NCBI GenBank assembly: GCA_023438065.1
Contig: JAEXRH010000015.1
Coordinates: 124,001 to 188,000 of the forward strand
Reading direction: 5' to 3'
Source: Spirochaetota bacterium
GTDB lineage: Bacteria > Spirochaetota > Spirochaetia > Treponematales > Treponemataceae
DNA length: 64,000 nucleotides
In this document: positions 25,673 to 33,976 of the stretch, piece after piece
How the letters are laid out: the number at the start of each line of letters is the position of its first letter
Position numbering within the stretch: the stretch's first letter is position 1
Translations under genes and position numbers: made by a program
Notes under the pieces: generated by a model
Database searches by the model: none
The model's input: only the letters and a program-made list of their open reading frames with translations
Told to the model about the DNA's origin: nothing

Positions 25673-25735
25673 CGGGTGTTTTTCCCGATTTTTGACGCTT
25701 TTTCACGGTAAAGCATGCTACCCGAAAATTCCGGG
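25673..25735 (-). promoter_or_regulatory. CGGG/CCCG inverted repeats, candidate enhancer sites
   Basis: CGGG (25673-25676) and CCCG (25684-25687) form one inverted repeat. CCCG (25721-25724) and CGGG (25732-25735) form a second, 48 bp away. Another CGGG lies at 25756-25759. They sit 10-110 bp upstream of the sigma-54 promoter, where NtrC-type activators usually bind. Confidence 0.45.
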
Positions 25736-25807
25736 CAACACTTTCTCCGCTTTTACGGGAAAAAATTGCGCAAATGACGCTTCTCGCGGGGTATTCCTAT
25801 TCGTGGT

Positions 25808-25836
25808 TTGACAAAAAGCGATATTGCAAAGATAAT
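25808..25836 (+). promoter_or_regulatory. Strong sigma-70 promoter of the diguanylate cyclase
   Basis: TTGACA (25808-25813, perfect), 17 bp, GATAAT (25831-25836). Predicted leader of about 22 nt to the ATG at 25866. Confidence 0.8.
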
Positions 25837-25865
25837 GCGAGTATATATCCCGAATTCAGCCTGTA

Positions 25866-27557
25866 ATGAAAAAACAACAACACGTCGATACATTCCTTTT
25901 TTCTCTCGCAACGGCGGTAATCCTCACGTCATTTTTTTTTGCGTTCGTACCCCGGAAGCCCGCCGACCCTTCCGAATCGGGCATCGCTGAATTCTCGGTT
26001 TTCAAGGACGACACGAGATCCCTTGAACTCATGGACGTCATGCGCGCGCGCGCGCTGTTCGAGCGAAAGGAGACCCCGCGCTATTTCGATCGCCATACCA
26101 AGTCCGTCGTCTGGCTCAAGCTCAAGATAGCCCAGTCCGTCGAGCCCGGAGCGGCGAGGTTTCTCCAGATCCCGAACGTCGCCCTCGAGAACATCACCGT
26201 CTATTTCCCCGAGACGCCGGGGATCCGCGCCGGGCGTACCGTGCCGTTCTCCAAGATTCCGCTCGCGAGCCGCTATTGGAGCTTTTCGATCCCGCAAAAC
26301 CTGACCGCCGAGGACGAGGTGTACGTCCGCGTCGAAACCACGTCCATCATGCTCGTTCCGGCAAAGGTCATCACCTTCAAGGAACTCCTGGCCGAGGATT
26401 TCCGCGTCGTTCTCTATTACGGCGTGTTCTTCGGGATGCTCATCGCGATCTTCTTCGTGAACGTCTTCTCGTTCATCGTCGTCAAGAACAGGAATTTCCT
26501 GATCTACGCCCTGTATCTCCTGTCGCTCGTCGTCTATCACGTCTCGGTTCACGCGTTCCTCTACTACCTGCCGATTCCGTTCGCCGTCCAAAGCGCGATC
26601 CTCTGGATCGGACTCTGCGGCGTCGGCGTGTTCATGATCTTCTTCGCGAAGAAATTCATGAACCTCCGGGAGACCCTGCCCGCGGTGAACCTCATTCTCG
26701 ACGTGAACCTGAGCCTCTTCGTGGTCCAGGCGGTCGCGGCCATACTCGTCTCGACCCGAATCGCGAACGCCATCGGCTACGTCACGGGGCTCCTCGTTCC
26801 GTTCGTCATCCTCTTCTCCGCGATCGCGCGCTACCGGAGCGGCGACCGGCACCTCAGGTTTTACATCCTCGCGCTCTCGGCGATGGTCTCCGGCACCCTC
26901 ATATGGGCGGGAGCGGCGTATCTGGAAACCTGGATCAGCGCACACCATTTTTTCATCGCGGGAACCACGCTCGACTCCCTCCTTTTCACGCTCGCGATCT
27001 TCGACCAGATCAAGAGCGAACTGACGGAAAAAGAGGTGCTGGGGGCGAGGGAACAGTATTACATCGATCTTTCGAGAACCGACGCGCTCACGGGCCTCTA
27101 CAACCGGCGCTACCTCAACGAGCTCATCAAGCGACTCGGCGCCGACGAGGAGCTTCCCGTGGTGTCGTCGCTCATCATGCTCGATCTCGACAACTTCAAG
27201 ACGATCAACGACACCTACGGTCACCTGATCGGGGACATGCTTCTCACCAAGACCGCGACGAAAATCAAGAAGCACATCCGCAAGACCGACATCGCGTGCC
27301 GCTACGGCGGGGACGAGTTCCTCATCTATCTCCCGGGCGCGAACGCGAGCGTCGCGCACAGCATCGCCGACGGGATCAGGCGCGACATCCTCGACGACTT
27401 CTCCTACTCCGAGGAAGGCACCGAAATCAGGCATACGATCAGCATCGGCGTGACCGAAAACCGCGTCGACGACACCTTCGACGGACTCTTTCTCCGCGCG
27501 GACGCCGCGCTCTATCAGGCCAAACGCACCGGACGGAACAAGATATCCATCCTGTGA
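25866..27557 (+). CDS. 7TMR-DISM membrane receptor with diguanylate cyclase (GGDEF) domain
   Basis: A 563-residue protein. N-terminal TM (about 11-28), a periplasmic DISM-type beta domain (about 35-170, VVWLKLKIAQSVEPGAARFL), seven TM segments (about 175-380), then a GGDEF domain with intact active site GGDEF (481-485), metal and nucleotide residues in LDLDNFKTINDTYGHLIGD, and an inhibitory I-site RKTD five residues before the motif. It should make cyclic di-GMP in response to an external ligand and be product-inhibited. Divergent from the small exported protein, sharing a 256-bp regulatory region with it. No Shine-Dalgarno despite a leader of about 22 nt. Confidence 0.88.
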   Translation: MKKQQHVDTFLFSLATAVILTSFFFAFVPRKPADPSESGIAEFSVFKDDTRSLELMDVMRARALFERKETPRYFDRHTKSVVWLKLKIAQSVEPGAARFLQIPNVALENITVYFPETPGIRAGRTVPFSKIPLASRYWSFSIPQNLTAEDEVYVRVETTSIMLVPAKVITFKELLAEDFRVVLYYGVFFGMLIAIFFVNVFSFIVVKNRNFLIYALYLLSLVVYHVSVHAFLYYLPIPFAVQSAILWIGLCGVGVFMIFFAKKFMNLRETLPAVNLILDVNLSLFVVQAVAAILVSTRIANAIGYVTGLLVPFVILFSAIARYRSGDRHLRFYILALSAMVSGTLIWAGAAYLETWISAHHFFIAGTTLDSLLFTLAIFDQIKSELTEKEVLGAREQYYIDLSRTDALTGLYNRRYLNELIKRLGADEELPVVSSLIMLDLDNFKTINDTYGHLIGDMLLTKTATKIKKHIRKTDIACRYGGDEFLIYLPGANASVAHSIADGIRRDILDDFSYSEEGTEIRHTISIGVTENRVDDTFDGLFLRADAALYQAKRTGRNKISIL

Positions 27558-27700
27558 TCGCGCTCGGCGCAAGTTCCTTGAGCGCGAATGCAGAGAACCC
27601 GTCGGGCGGGATCCCGGCGAATCCCTCTTTCGTTGACAGCGCAACCATTTGAAACTATCATGTGATAGGTTTTTTACCGCGCAATGGAGGAGGATTTACC

Positions 27701-28471
27701 ATGAAGATACGCCGTATCGCCGCAGTCGCCGTTTTCGGCGCACTCGCGATCGTCACCCTGGCCGGCTGTTCAAAGAAGGACGGCGCCGCCACCCAGAAGA
27801 AAACGAAGATCGTCATCGCGTCCGACGCGACCTGGCCCCCGATGGAATATCTCGACGAGAACAAACAGATCGTCGGCTTCGCGCCCGACATGCTCAAGGA
27901 GATCGCCAAGGCGACCGGAGTCGAGCTCGAGATCCGCAACACCGCCTGGGACGGCATCTTCGCCGGCCTCGCCTCCGGTTCCTACGACGCCATCTGCTCG
28001 TCGGTGACGATAACCGAGGAACGGAAGGCGACGATGGACTTCAGCGCCCCCTACGTCAACGCCGGCCAGGTTCTCGTCGTGGCAAAAGGCACGACCGGGG
28101 TCACGACCATCGCCGACCTGAAGGGCAAGAAGCTCGGCGCCCAGATCGGGACGACCGGCGCGATCGAGATCGGCAAGGTTTCGGGCGTCACCCTCGCCTC
28201 CTACGACGAGGTCGGTCTCGCCTTCGAGGATCTCGCGATCGGCCGCATCGACGGCGTCGTCGCCGACAGTCCCATCGCGGCGAACTTCGCGCTCCAGAAC
28301 CCCAAGTTCAAGGAAAAGCTCATGATCGTCGGAAAACCCTTTACCGACGAATGGCTCGGCATCGCCGTCCGCAAGGGCGATGCGGAAACCCTCAAGATCC
28401 TCGACGAAGGACTCGCGAAGGTCAAGGAATCCGGAAAGCTCGACGAACTCGCGAAAAAGTGGCTTCAATAG
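27701..28471 (+). CDS. Amino-acid ABC transporter substrate-binding lipoprotein (family 3)
   Basis: A 256-residue solute-binding protein. Lipobox LAGC (Cys near residue 24), then a typical SBP_bac_3 domain: IVIASDATWPPMEYLDENKQ, VGFAPDMLKEIAKATGVELE, GIFAGLASGSYDAICSSVTI, TEERKATMDFSAPY and GIAVRKGDAETLKILD. It delivers a polar or basic amino acid (Arg, His, Gln or cystine type) to the permease encoded next. GGAGGAGG precedes the ATG. First gene of a three-gene operon; the permease ATG directly follows its stop. Confidence 0.92.
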   Translation: MKIRRIAAVAVFGALAIVTLAGCSKKDGAATQKKTKIVIASDATWPPMEYLDENKQIVGFAPDMLKEIAKATGVELEIRNTAWDGIFAGLASGSYDAICSSVTITEERKATMDFSAPYVNAGQVLVVAKGTTGVTTIADLKGKKLGAQIGTTGAIEIGKVSGVTLASYDEVGLAFEDLAIGRIDGVVADSPIAANFALQNPKFKEKLMIVGKPFTDEWLGIAVRKGDAETLKILDEGLAKVKESGKLDELAKKWLQ

Positions 28472-29299
28472 ATGGCGAGACAAGGCAAGAATGAACCGCC
28501 GGTGATCACGGTCTCCGACGGAACGCTGATACCGACCAAGGGAGACAAGGGGGTCCTTTCCGCCTGGAACATCTCGTTCTTCGGCGCGATCGCGATCCTC
28601 GTCGCCCTCCCGTTCCTCAAGCCGGATCCCTACTCGAGGATTATCCCCTTCGCGCGCGACGGCATCGTCGTCACGCTCCTCGTCACCCTCGCCTCGATCG
28701 TCTGCGCGCTCGCGATCGGGCTCCTCGCGGGGCTCGGCCGCATCTCGCGAATCAAGCCGGTGAACCTCGTCGCGACCATCTACGTCGAGGTAATCCGCGG
28801 GATCCCGCTGCTCGTGCAGCTTTTCTACATCTATTACGCCCTGCCGCCCCTCATCAAGGCGGCGGGACTCGACCGCTTCGTCCACCTCGACGGACCGTCA
28901 TCGGCTATCCTCGCGATGTCGATCTGCTACGGCGCCTACATGGCCGAGATCTTCCGCGCGGGGCTCCAGTCGCTCCCCAAGGGACAGATGGAAGCCGCGC
29001 TCGCGCTCGGCATGAGCCGGGGCCAGGCGATGCGGAAGGTGATCCTCCCGCAGACGATACGCGTGATCCTTCCCCCGATCGGGAACGAGTTCATCGCGCT
29101 CCTCAAGGACTCGTCGCTCGTCTCGATCCTCGCCGTGTCGGATCTCCTCCGCCGCGGCAGGGAGTTCGCGTCGACCTCGTTCATGTACTTCGAGAGCTAC
29201 ACCGTCGTCGCGCTCGTGTATCTCGTCATGACCCTCTTCTTCTCGCGGCTCGTCGCGATGATGGAAGACAAGTTGAGGCACCATGGAACCAATCATTAA
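28472..29299 (+). CDS. Polar amino-acid ABC transporter permease
   Basis: A 275-residue HisM/GlnP-type permease. After a 40-residue cytoplasmic N-terminus come about five TM segments (DGIVVTLLVTLASIVCALAI onward) and the EAA loop EAALALGMSRGQAMRKVILP that contacts the ATPase. Single permease gene, so it probably works as a homodimer. Its ATG abuts the stop of the binding protein and its end overlaps the ATPase start by 17 nt, consistent with translational coupling. Confidence 0.92.
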   Translation: MARQGKNEPPVITVSDGTLIPTKGDKGVLSAWNISFFGAIAILVALPFLKPDPYSRIIPFARDGIVVTLLVTLASIVCALAIGLLAGLGRISRIKPVNLVATIYVEVIRGIPLLVQLFYIYYALPPLIKAAGLDRFVHLDGPSSAILAMSICYGAYMAEIFRAGLQSLPKGQMEAALALGMSRGQAMRKVILPQTIRVILPPIGNEFIALLKDSSLVSILAVSDLLRRGREFASTSFMYFESYTVVALVYLVMTLFFSRLVAMMEDKLRHHGTNH

Positions 29300-30014
29300 G
29301 ATATCGGGCGCCCGCAAGAGCTACGGGACCCTCGAGGTCCTCAAGGGCATTGACCTCGAGGTAAGGAAGGGCGAGGTTGTTCTCGTCATCGGGCCTTCCG
29401 GCTCGGGAAAGAGCACCCTGCTCCGGAGCATCAACCGCCTCGAGCACCTCGATTCGGGCGACATCGTCGTCGACGGACACAGCGTCACCGATCCCTCGAC
29501 CGACATCAGGCGCGTGCGCGAGGAGGCTGGCATGGTCTTCCAGAGCTTCAACCTCTTCCCGCACCTCGACTGCGTCGGGAACATCATCCTCTCGCCGATG
29601 ACGGTGAAGAAGGTCCCGAGGGCGAAGGCGATCGAGCAGGCGCTCGCGCTCCTCGAGAAGGTCGGGCTCCGCGACAAGGCGGGCTCGTTTCCCGACCAGC
29701 TCTCGGGCGGGCTGCAGCCGCGCGTCGCGATCGCGCGCGCCCTCGCGATGAACCCGCGCGTCATGCTCTTCGACGAGCCGACGAGCGCGCTCGATCCCGA
29801 GATGATCAAGGAAGTCCTCGACGTCATGACCGACCTCGCGAAGGAGGGCATGACGATGCTCGTCGTCTCCCACGAGATGGGCTTCGCGCGCGCGGCCGCC
29901 AACCGCGTCGTGTTCATGGATCAGGGCGAGATCATCGAGGAGGCGCCGCCCGAGGAGTTCTTCTCGAACCCGAAGGAGGAACGCGCGCGCCGGTTCCTGG
30001 ATCACATCCTGTAA
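29283..30014 (+). CDS. Polar amino-acid ABC transporter ATPase, altered signature motif
   Basis: A 243-residue GlnQ/HisP-type ATPase. Walker A GPSGSGKST, Q-loop MVFQSFNLFPH, Walker B VMLFDEPTSALDPEM and switch His in VVSHEMGFARA. The ABC signature reads LSGGLQPRVAIARAL where the family almost always has LSGGQQQRVAIARAL. Q to L in the fifth position and Q to P two residues later are unusual and could lower ATPase activity. The last codons lie in a 51-bp tandem repeat. A strong terminator ends the operon. Confidence 0.92.
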   Translation: MEPIIKISGARKSYGTLEVLKGIDLEVRKGEVVLVIGPSGSGKSTLLRSINRLEHLDSGDIVVDGHSVTDPSTDIRRVREEAGMVFQSFNLFPHLDCVGNIILSPMTVKKVPRAKAIEQALALLEKVGLRDKAGSFPDQLSGGLQPRVAIARALAMNPRVMLFDEPTSALDPEMIKEVLDVMTDLAKEGMTMLVVSHEMGFARAAANRVVFMDQGEIIEEAPPEEFFSNPKEERARRFLDHIL

Positions 30015-30113
30015 TGGTAAACTCGCGGCGCGGCAGCGCGCCGGTTCCTGGATCACATCCTGTAATGGTAAACTCGCGGCGCGGTAGCGCGCCGTAACCT
30101 CGATCGCATCCGG
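29985..30113 (+). repeat. 51-bp tandem repeat covering the end of the ABC ATPase gene
   Basis: Unit 1 (29985-30035) and unit 2 (30036-30086) differ at one base. A degenerate third copy follows (30087-30113). Each unit contains the codons for RRFLDHIL and the stop, so the gene end has been duplicated. Each unit junction forms a 7-bp hairpin CGGCGCG-GCAG-CGCGCCG (GTAG loop in the second). Confidence 0.9.
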
Positions 30114-30136
30114 AAAAGCCGCGCGTCCGGCGATTC

Positions 30137-30166
30137 AACCGTTCCCCTTTGGGAACGGTTTTTTTT
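30137..30166 (+). terminator. Rho-independent terminator of the amino-acid transporter operon
   Basis: Perfect 10-bp stem AACCGTTCCC / GGGAACGGTT, 4-nt loop CTTT, then eight T residues (30159-30166). Confidence 0.92.
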
Positions 30167-30185
30167 GCCCCTCGCCGGTTTTCTT

Positions 30186-30214
30186 TTGCCTTTCCGGCGA
30201 ACGGTTTGTATACT
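30186..30214 (+). promoter_or_regulatory. Promoter of tpx
   Basis: TTGCCT (30186-30191), 17 bp, TATACT (30209-30214); leader of about 24 nt with AAGGAG. Confidence 0.65.
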
Positions 30215-30244
30215 TGGGATAACAAGAGAACAAGGAGATACACC

Positions 30245-30754
30245 ATGGCAAAAATAACCCTCGGGGGAAACCCGATAGAAACGACGGGAACGCTTCCGGC
30301 GGTCGGCTCGAAGGCGCCTGACTTCGTGCTCACGAAGGAAGACCTCTCCGACGTAACCCTCGCGAACTTCGCGGGAAAGAAGAAGATCGTCAACATCGTG
30401 CCGAGCCTCGACACCGGAGTCTGCGCGGCGAGCGCGCGCAAATTCGACCACGAGATCGCCTCGCGGGCCGACGCCGTACTCCTCACCGTGTCGGCGGATC
30501 TTCCCTTCGCGATGGCCCGCTTCTGCAAGGCGGAAGGGCTCGCCAACGTCATCTCGCTTTCCGAGATGCGTTCGCGCGATTTCGGGAAGGACTGGGGCGT
30601 CGCGATCAAGACCGGTCCGCTCGCGGGGATTCTCTCCCGCGCGGTAGTCATCCTCGACCAAAACGACGTGGTCGCGTACGCGGAGCAGGTCCCCGAGATC
30701 AAGACGGAACCCGACTACGCGAAGGCCCTCGCGGCCCTCGACGCGATCAAGTAA
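30245..30754 (+). CDS. tpx: Thiol peroxidase (atypical 2-Cys peroxiredoxin)
   Basis: A 169-residue Tpx that reduces alkyl hydroperoxides and H2O2 using thioredoxin. It starts MAKITLGGNPIETTGTLPAV. Peroxidatic Cys60 lies in the conserved PSLDTGVC and resolving Cys94 in ARFCKAEGL. Length equals the family's (165-170). AAGGAG lies before the ATG. It has its own promoter directly after the transporter terminator, and is convergent with the AraC-type gene. Cytoplasmic here (no signal peptide). Confidence 0.95.
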   Translation: MAKITLGGNPIETTGTLPAVGSKAPDFVLTKEDLSDVTLANFAGKKKIVNIVPSLDTGVCAASARKFDHEIASRADAVLLTVSADLPFAMARFCKAEGLANVISLSEMRSRDFGKDWGVAIKTGPLAGILSRAVVILDQNDVVAYAEQVPEIKTEPDYAKALAALDAIK

Positions 30755-30806
30755 GGGGAGGAAGATCGGGGTTCGCGAGGTCGGGCGAAAGGAAGGCCTT
30801 GCGCGT

Positions 30807-31859
30807 TTACGCGTCAGGACCGGCGCCCGGGGCGAGACGTTTCCGGTATTCGGTCGGGGTCATTCCGGCATGGGCCCTGAACGCGGCGTTGAACACGGAT
30901 TTCGAGTTGAAGCCCGAGGCATACGCGACATCGAGCACGGAAAGCCCCGGTTCCCGCTCGAGGGTTTCCTTCGCGCTCATTATACGGAAGGAATTGACGT
31001 ACCACGCGAAGTTCTTGCCGCGGTAGATGTTGATGATCTCGGAAAGCTGATGCGCAGACAGTTCGACGCGACGGGCGAGATCCTCAAGCGACAATTCGCC
31101 GTTGAGGTAGGGTTTCTTTTCCGCCATGAGCGTTTCGAGGCGCGCGAGGCTCGCTTCGGCCTTCTCGCGCGAGAGATTCGACCGTTCGTACCGGATGTTT
31201 CTCGCCGCGGCCCGGATGAGCCTGAAGGTTTCGGGCGATCGGATCGTCAGAAAGGATATCGCGAGAACGGACGCGATCTCCACGAGCCAAAAGAGATACA
31301 GGACAAGCATCACGTCAAAGTAACGGCAGACGGTCATGCCGAGCACGAAAAGGACGTTGAGGCACACGATCCGGTAGAAAAGGAGAAGCGGTCGCGGTAC
31401 ATCCCGAAGGGGACGGAGCTCGATGCCAAGGGAGATCGCGAGGACGAGGAAATTGAGAAAGAGCCAGGCGTAACCGAGGCAAAACGCGTCTTTCCACGTC
31501 AACCCGAAGGCGACAAGCAAATACCCGAGCGCCGCGACGATCGCCATCGTGATCCAGGTAATCCTCTGCAGGAAAGGCTCAAGCCCTCTCGGGGAAAGCC
31601 ATTCGCACGCGAGCGCGATACCCGTGGGTACGAGGGCGAGAAGCGAAAGAAACGCGACGGCGTTCGCGAAGGTCGGCGCGCCGGGGCTAAAGAAGCAGTA
31701 CCCCGCGAAGATGCACATGAGCCCGAAATCGGCGAAGAAGGCTATGGAAATCCAATGCGTCGATTGCTTTCTCCTGACGCAAAAAAGCGCGAAGGCGAAA
31801 TTTACGAACACGACTCCGTAGGAGAATATGATCAATTGAATGACGCTATCGATCGTCAT
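30807..31859 (-). CDS. Membrane-anchored AraC-family regulator (7TM sensor + HTH)
   Basis: A 350-residue protein. About seven TM segments in residues 3-220 (SVIQLIIFSYGVVFVNFAFA, ISIAFFADFGLMCIFAGYCF, VLYLFWLVEIASVLAISFLT), then an AraC HTH pair (LEDLARRVELSAHQLSEIIN and LSVLDVAYASGFNSKSVFNA). It probably senses a membrane or external signal and binds DNA from the membrane. The ATG at 31859 has no Shine-Dalgarno but sits 6 nt after a good -10, suggesting a leaderless mRNA. A terminator for the upstream porin lies just beyond the promoter. Confidence 0.85.
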   Translation of the reverse strand: MTIDSVIQLIIFSYGVVFVNFAFALFCVRRKQSTHWISIAFFADFGLMCIFAGYCFFSPGAPTFANAVAFLSLLALVPTGIALACEWLSPRGLEPFLQRITWITMAIVAALGYLLVAFGLTWKDAFCLGYAWLFLNFLVLAISLGIELRPLRDVPRPLLLFYRIVCLNVLFVLGMTVCRYFDVMLVLYLFWLVEIASVLAISFLTIRSPETFRLIRAAARNIRYERSNLSREKAEASLARLETLMAEKKPYLNGELSLEDLARRVELSAHQLSEIINIYRGKNFAWYVNSFRIMSAKETLEREPGLSVLDVAYASGFNSKSVFNAAFRAHAGMTPTEYRKRLAPGAGPDA

Positions 31860-31865
31860 ACCGCG

Positions 31866-31894
31866 ACTATATTCGCTCGAGCGCCTTCTGACAA
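31866..31894 (-). promoter_or_regulatory. Strong sigma-70-like promoter with leaderless geometry (AraC-type gene)
   Basis: Minus strand TTGTCA (31889-31894), 17 bp, TATAGT (31866-31871): 5 of 6 matches in each hexamer. Six nt to the ATG at 31859. Confidence 0.75.
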
Positions 31895-31897
31895 GAG

Positions 31898-31929
31898 AAA
31901 AAAGCCGCCCGGACGAACCTCCGGGCGGC
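31898..31929 (-). terminator. Rho-independent terminator of the porin-like gene
   Basis: Ten-bp stem GCCGCCCGGA / TCCGGGCGGC, 6-nt loop, six T residues on the minus strand. It directly precedes the -35 of the AraC-type gene. Confidence 0.9.
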
Positions 31930-31962
31930 CACACGGGGCCGGACTCGCGAACCCCGCGAGGT

Positions 31963-33072
31963 TCAGAACTTCACGCGGAAGACGACCGGGATGCTCACGC
32001 GGGTAAAACCGTCGCCCTCGCCCGGTTTCCAGTACTCGAGCTTGCAACCAGCGTCGATCGTCGCGCCCTTACGGGGGCTTACGGTGACGCCGGGACGGAC
32101 GGTCACGAGGTTGCCCGTGAGGTCGTCGGCATAGGCGTCGCCCGAGACGTTCGTGTTCGCGAGCATGAAGGCCGGGGTCACCGTGTCGTTGAGCCTGTAG
32201 GCGAGGTTGACCATGTCGTAGAGAATCATGGAGTCCTCGCCGAGGGTGACGTTGTTGTGCGTTGTCACCGACATCGCGTCGGACACGGCGTAGCGGGCGC
32301 GAAGCTCGCCGGCGTTGAGGTTCTGCGCGTCGTCCTCGGCGTTCCTGAAGCCGGAATAGCCCACGACGAGCGAGAGCTTCTCGACGGCGAGGATCTCGGC
32401 GAAGGCGCCGATCACCGTCATGTCCTTTCCGCGCATGGAGACGGTCGCGTCGAGGTTCGCCGTGCCCTCGACCCTGTAGCCGACCCGGGCGGCGAAGAAC
32501 TCGGCGGCGTTGTGGGGGTCTCCCTTGTCGTTGCCCGTCGAGACGCTCGCGACGCCGTTTTCGAACGCGTAGTCGAGGGCGAACTCGGCGTTCCAGGGGG
32601 TCAGGTTGTCGGACTCGTACGCGTTGTTGATGAAGCCCTCTTTCTTCGCGTCGAGCTTCATCGGGCCGTAGTAGAGATCGAAAATCCCGCCGAAGGAGCT
32701 CAAGTCGCCGGTGACGCGCGACGCGTAACGATGTTCCCACTCTCCCGCGGAGACCTTGAGGTCGCCGAACTTCATCCATCCATAGTAATCGTAGATCGAA
32801 AGGGGGCTGTCGCTCGCCTTCGTCGTCGAGTAATCCTTCGCGAACTGGCCCTGCACGGCGACGTAGGCGCCCGCGTTCTCGTCCTTGTACTCGGCCCCGA
32901 AGATGTCCTTTCCGGGGAGCGCGACGCCCGAGTCCTCGAGCGAATCGTCGCCGTCGAGATAATGGGTGACGAGATTGCCCGTTACGCGGGTCTGCAGAAT
33001 TACCTTCGGGTCGGCGGCGAAGGCTGCCATGGCGATCGGCACGAGAGCGAGTGCCGCGATGATCCTTTTCAT
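31963..33072 (-). CDS. Outer-membrane beta-barrel (porin-like) protein
   Basis: A 369-residue protein with a signal peptide (MKRIIAALALVPIAMAAFAA). The mature part consists of alternating hydrophobic strands (AGAYVAVQGQFAKDYSTT, NAEFALDYAFENGVASVSTG, RVSIPVVFRVKF) and ends in phenylalanine, as expected for BAM-inserted barrels. I cannot assign a substrate. AGGAGG lies before the ATG. Monocistronic, ended by the terminator at 31898-31929. It sits between the AraC-type regulator and the sugar-sensing two-component pair, either of which could control it (inference). Confidence 0.75.
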   Translation of the reverse strand: MKRIIAALALVPIAMAAFAADPKVILQTRVTGNLVTHYLDGDDSLEDSGVALPGKDIFGAEYKDENAGAYVAVQGQFAKDYSTTKASDSPLSIYDYYGWMKFGDLKVSAGEWEHRYASRVTGDLSSFGGIFDLYYGPMKLDAKKEGFINNAYESDNLTPWNAEFALDYAFENGVASVSTGNDKGDPHNAAEFFAARVGYRVEGTANLDATVSMRGKDMTVIGAFAEILAVEKLSLVVGYSGFRNAEDDAQNLNAGELRARYAVSDAMSVTTHNNVTLGEDSMILYDMVNLAYRLNDTVTPAFMLANTNVSGDAYADDLTGNLVTVRPGVTVSPRKGATIDAGCKLEYWKPGEGDGFTRVSIPVVFRVKF

Positions 33073-33211
33073 GTGTTCCTCCTGTTTCCTTTGTACGACC
33101 GGAGGCCACGTCGGCCCCGGTTCGATTACGAGGAGGAATGTAGCGTCGCTACGTGAGATACGCGTTAATGTCGGGTGAAATGAGCGTCAATATCGCGTGA
33201 GAAAAAAGGGA

Positions 33212-33874
33212 TCACTGATTCCGGGCGAACCACTCGACCGCGAGCTGTCTGAGCTCCTGCGTTGATCCGCAATGGAGCTTCGCCTTGATGTGCTCTTTAT
33301 GGGTATCGATCGTCTTGGTGCTCAAGTCGAGCTTCGCGGCGATCTCGACGGTTCCGAGCCCCTTGCCGATGAGCGAGAATATCTGGAGTTGCCGGTCGGA
33401 GAGCTTCGAGATCGAGGCGAGCCAATCCGCGTCGGGCTCCGCGTCGCGGGCACCCGGAGAGTAGTTCTCGAGCCGCGCGCGCTCGGCCGCGGAAAGCCAC
33501 ACCTCGCCCGCCATGACCGTGCGGATCGCGTCGAGAACCTTGCTCCCCGCCTCTTCCTTCATGATGTAGCCAGCCGCCCCCGCGCGAATCGCGCGCTCGG
33601 CGTAATAGCGCTCGTCGTGCATCGAGAGCACGAGGACGACCGCGTTATCCTTTCGGGACTTGAGGTCGTGGATGAGCGAAAGCCCGTCCTCGTCGCCGAG
33701 GTTGAGGTCGAGCACGACGAGATCGGGGGACTTCGAGACGAGCATCGAGAGGGCCTCTGCCCCGTTCTTCGCCTCGCCGACGACGGCGAAACCCGGTTGG
33801 GAGCCGATGAGCTGCGCGAGCCCCTTGCTGAATATCGGGTGGTCTTCGACGATCAATACGGATGTTTCGGGCAT
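33212..33874 (-). CDS. NarL/LuxR-family response regulator
   Basis: A 220-residue regulator. Receiver domain (MPETSVLIVEDHPIFSKGLA, phospho-acceptor in LVVLDLNLGDEDG, conserved Lys in GYIMKEEAG) and C-terminal LuxR HTH (LSDRQLQIFSLIGKGLGTVE, LSTKTIDTHKEHIKAKL). GGAGG precedes the ATG at 33874. It is divergent from the histidine kinase at 33977 across 102 bp, and is surely its partner because that kinase is of the NarX/DesK (HisKA_3) class. Confidence 0.92.
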   Translation of the reverse strand: MPETSVLIVEDHPIFSKGLAQLIGSQPGFAVVGEAKNGAEALSMLVSKSPDLVVLDLNLGDEDGLSLIHDLKSRKDNAVVLVLSMHDERYYAERAIRAGAAGYIMKEEAGSKVLDAIRTVMAGEVWLSAAERARLENYSPGARDAEPDADWLASISKLSDRQLQIFSLIGKGLGTVEIAAKLDLSTKTIDTHKEHIKAKLHCGSTQELRQLAVEWFARNQ

Positions 33875-33940
33875 GGGGGCAAACCTCCTCGGTGACGGTG
33901 GGGGCGTCTGCGGGTATTGTACCAAAGAAATCGGCCGACG

Positions 33941-33949
33941 TGCTATACT
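33941..33949 (+). promoter_or_regulatory. Extended -10 promoter of the sugar-sensing histidine kinase
   Basis: TGCTATACT (TGn plus TATACT) with no convincing -35. Predicted start near 33956, leader of about 20 nt with a G-rich Shine-Dalgarno before the ATG at 33977. Confidence 0.5.
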
Positions 33950-33976
33950 TCGTCCGTTACCGTCAGGGGGGATGCC

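Noticed and set aside
25929..27644. 571-codon antisense frame over the diguanylate cyclase
   Set aside because: Low-complexity charged translation with no start signal; the sense gene is unmistakable.
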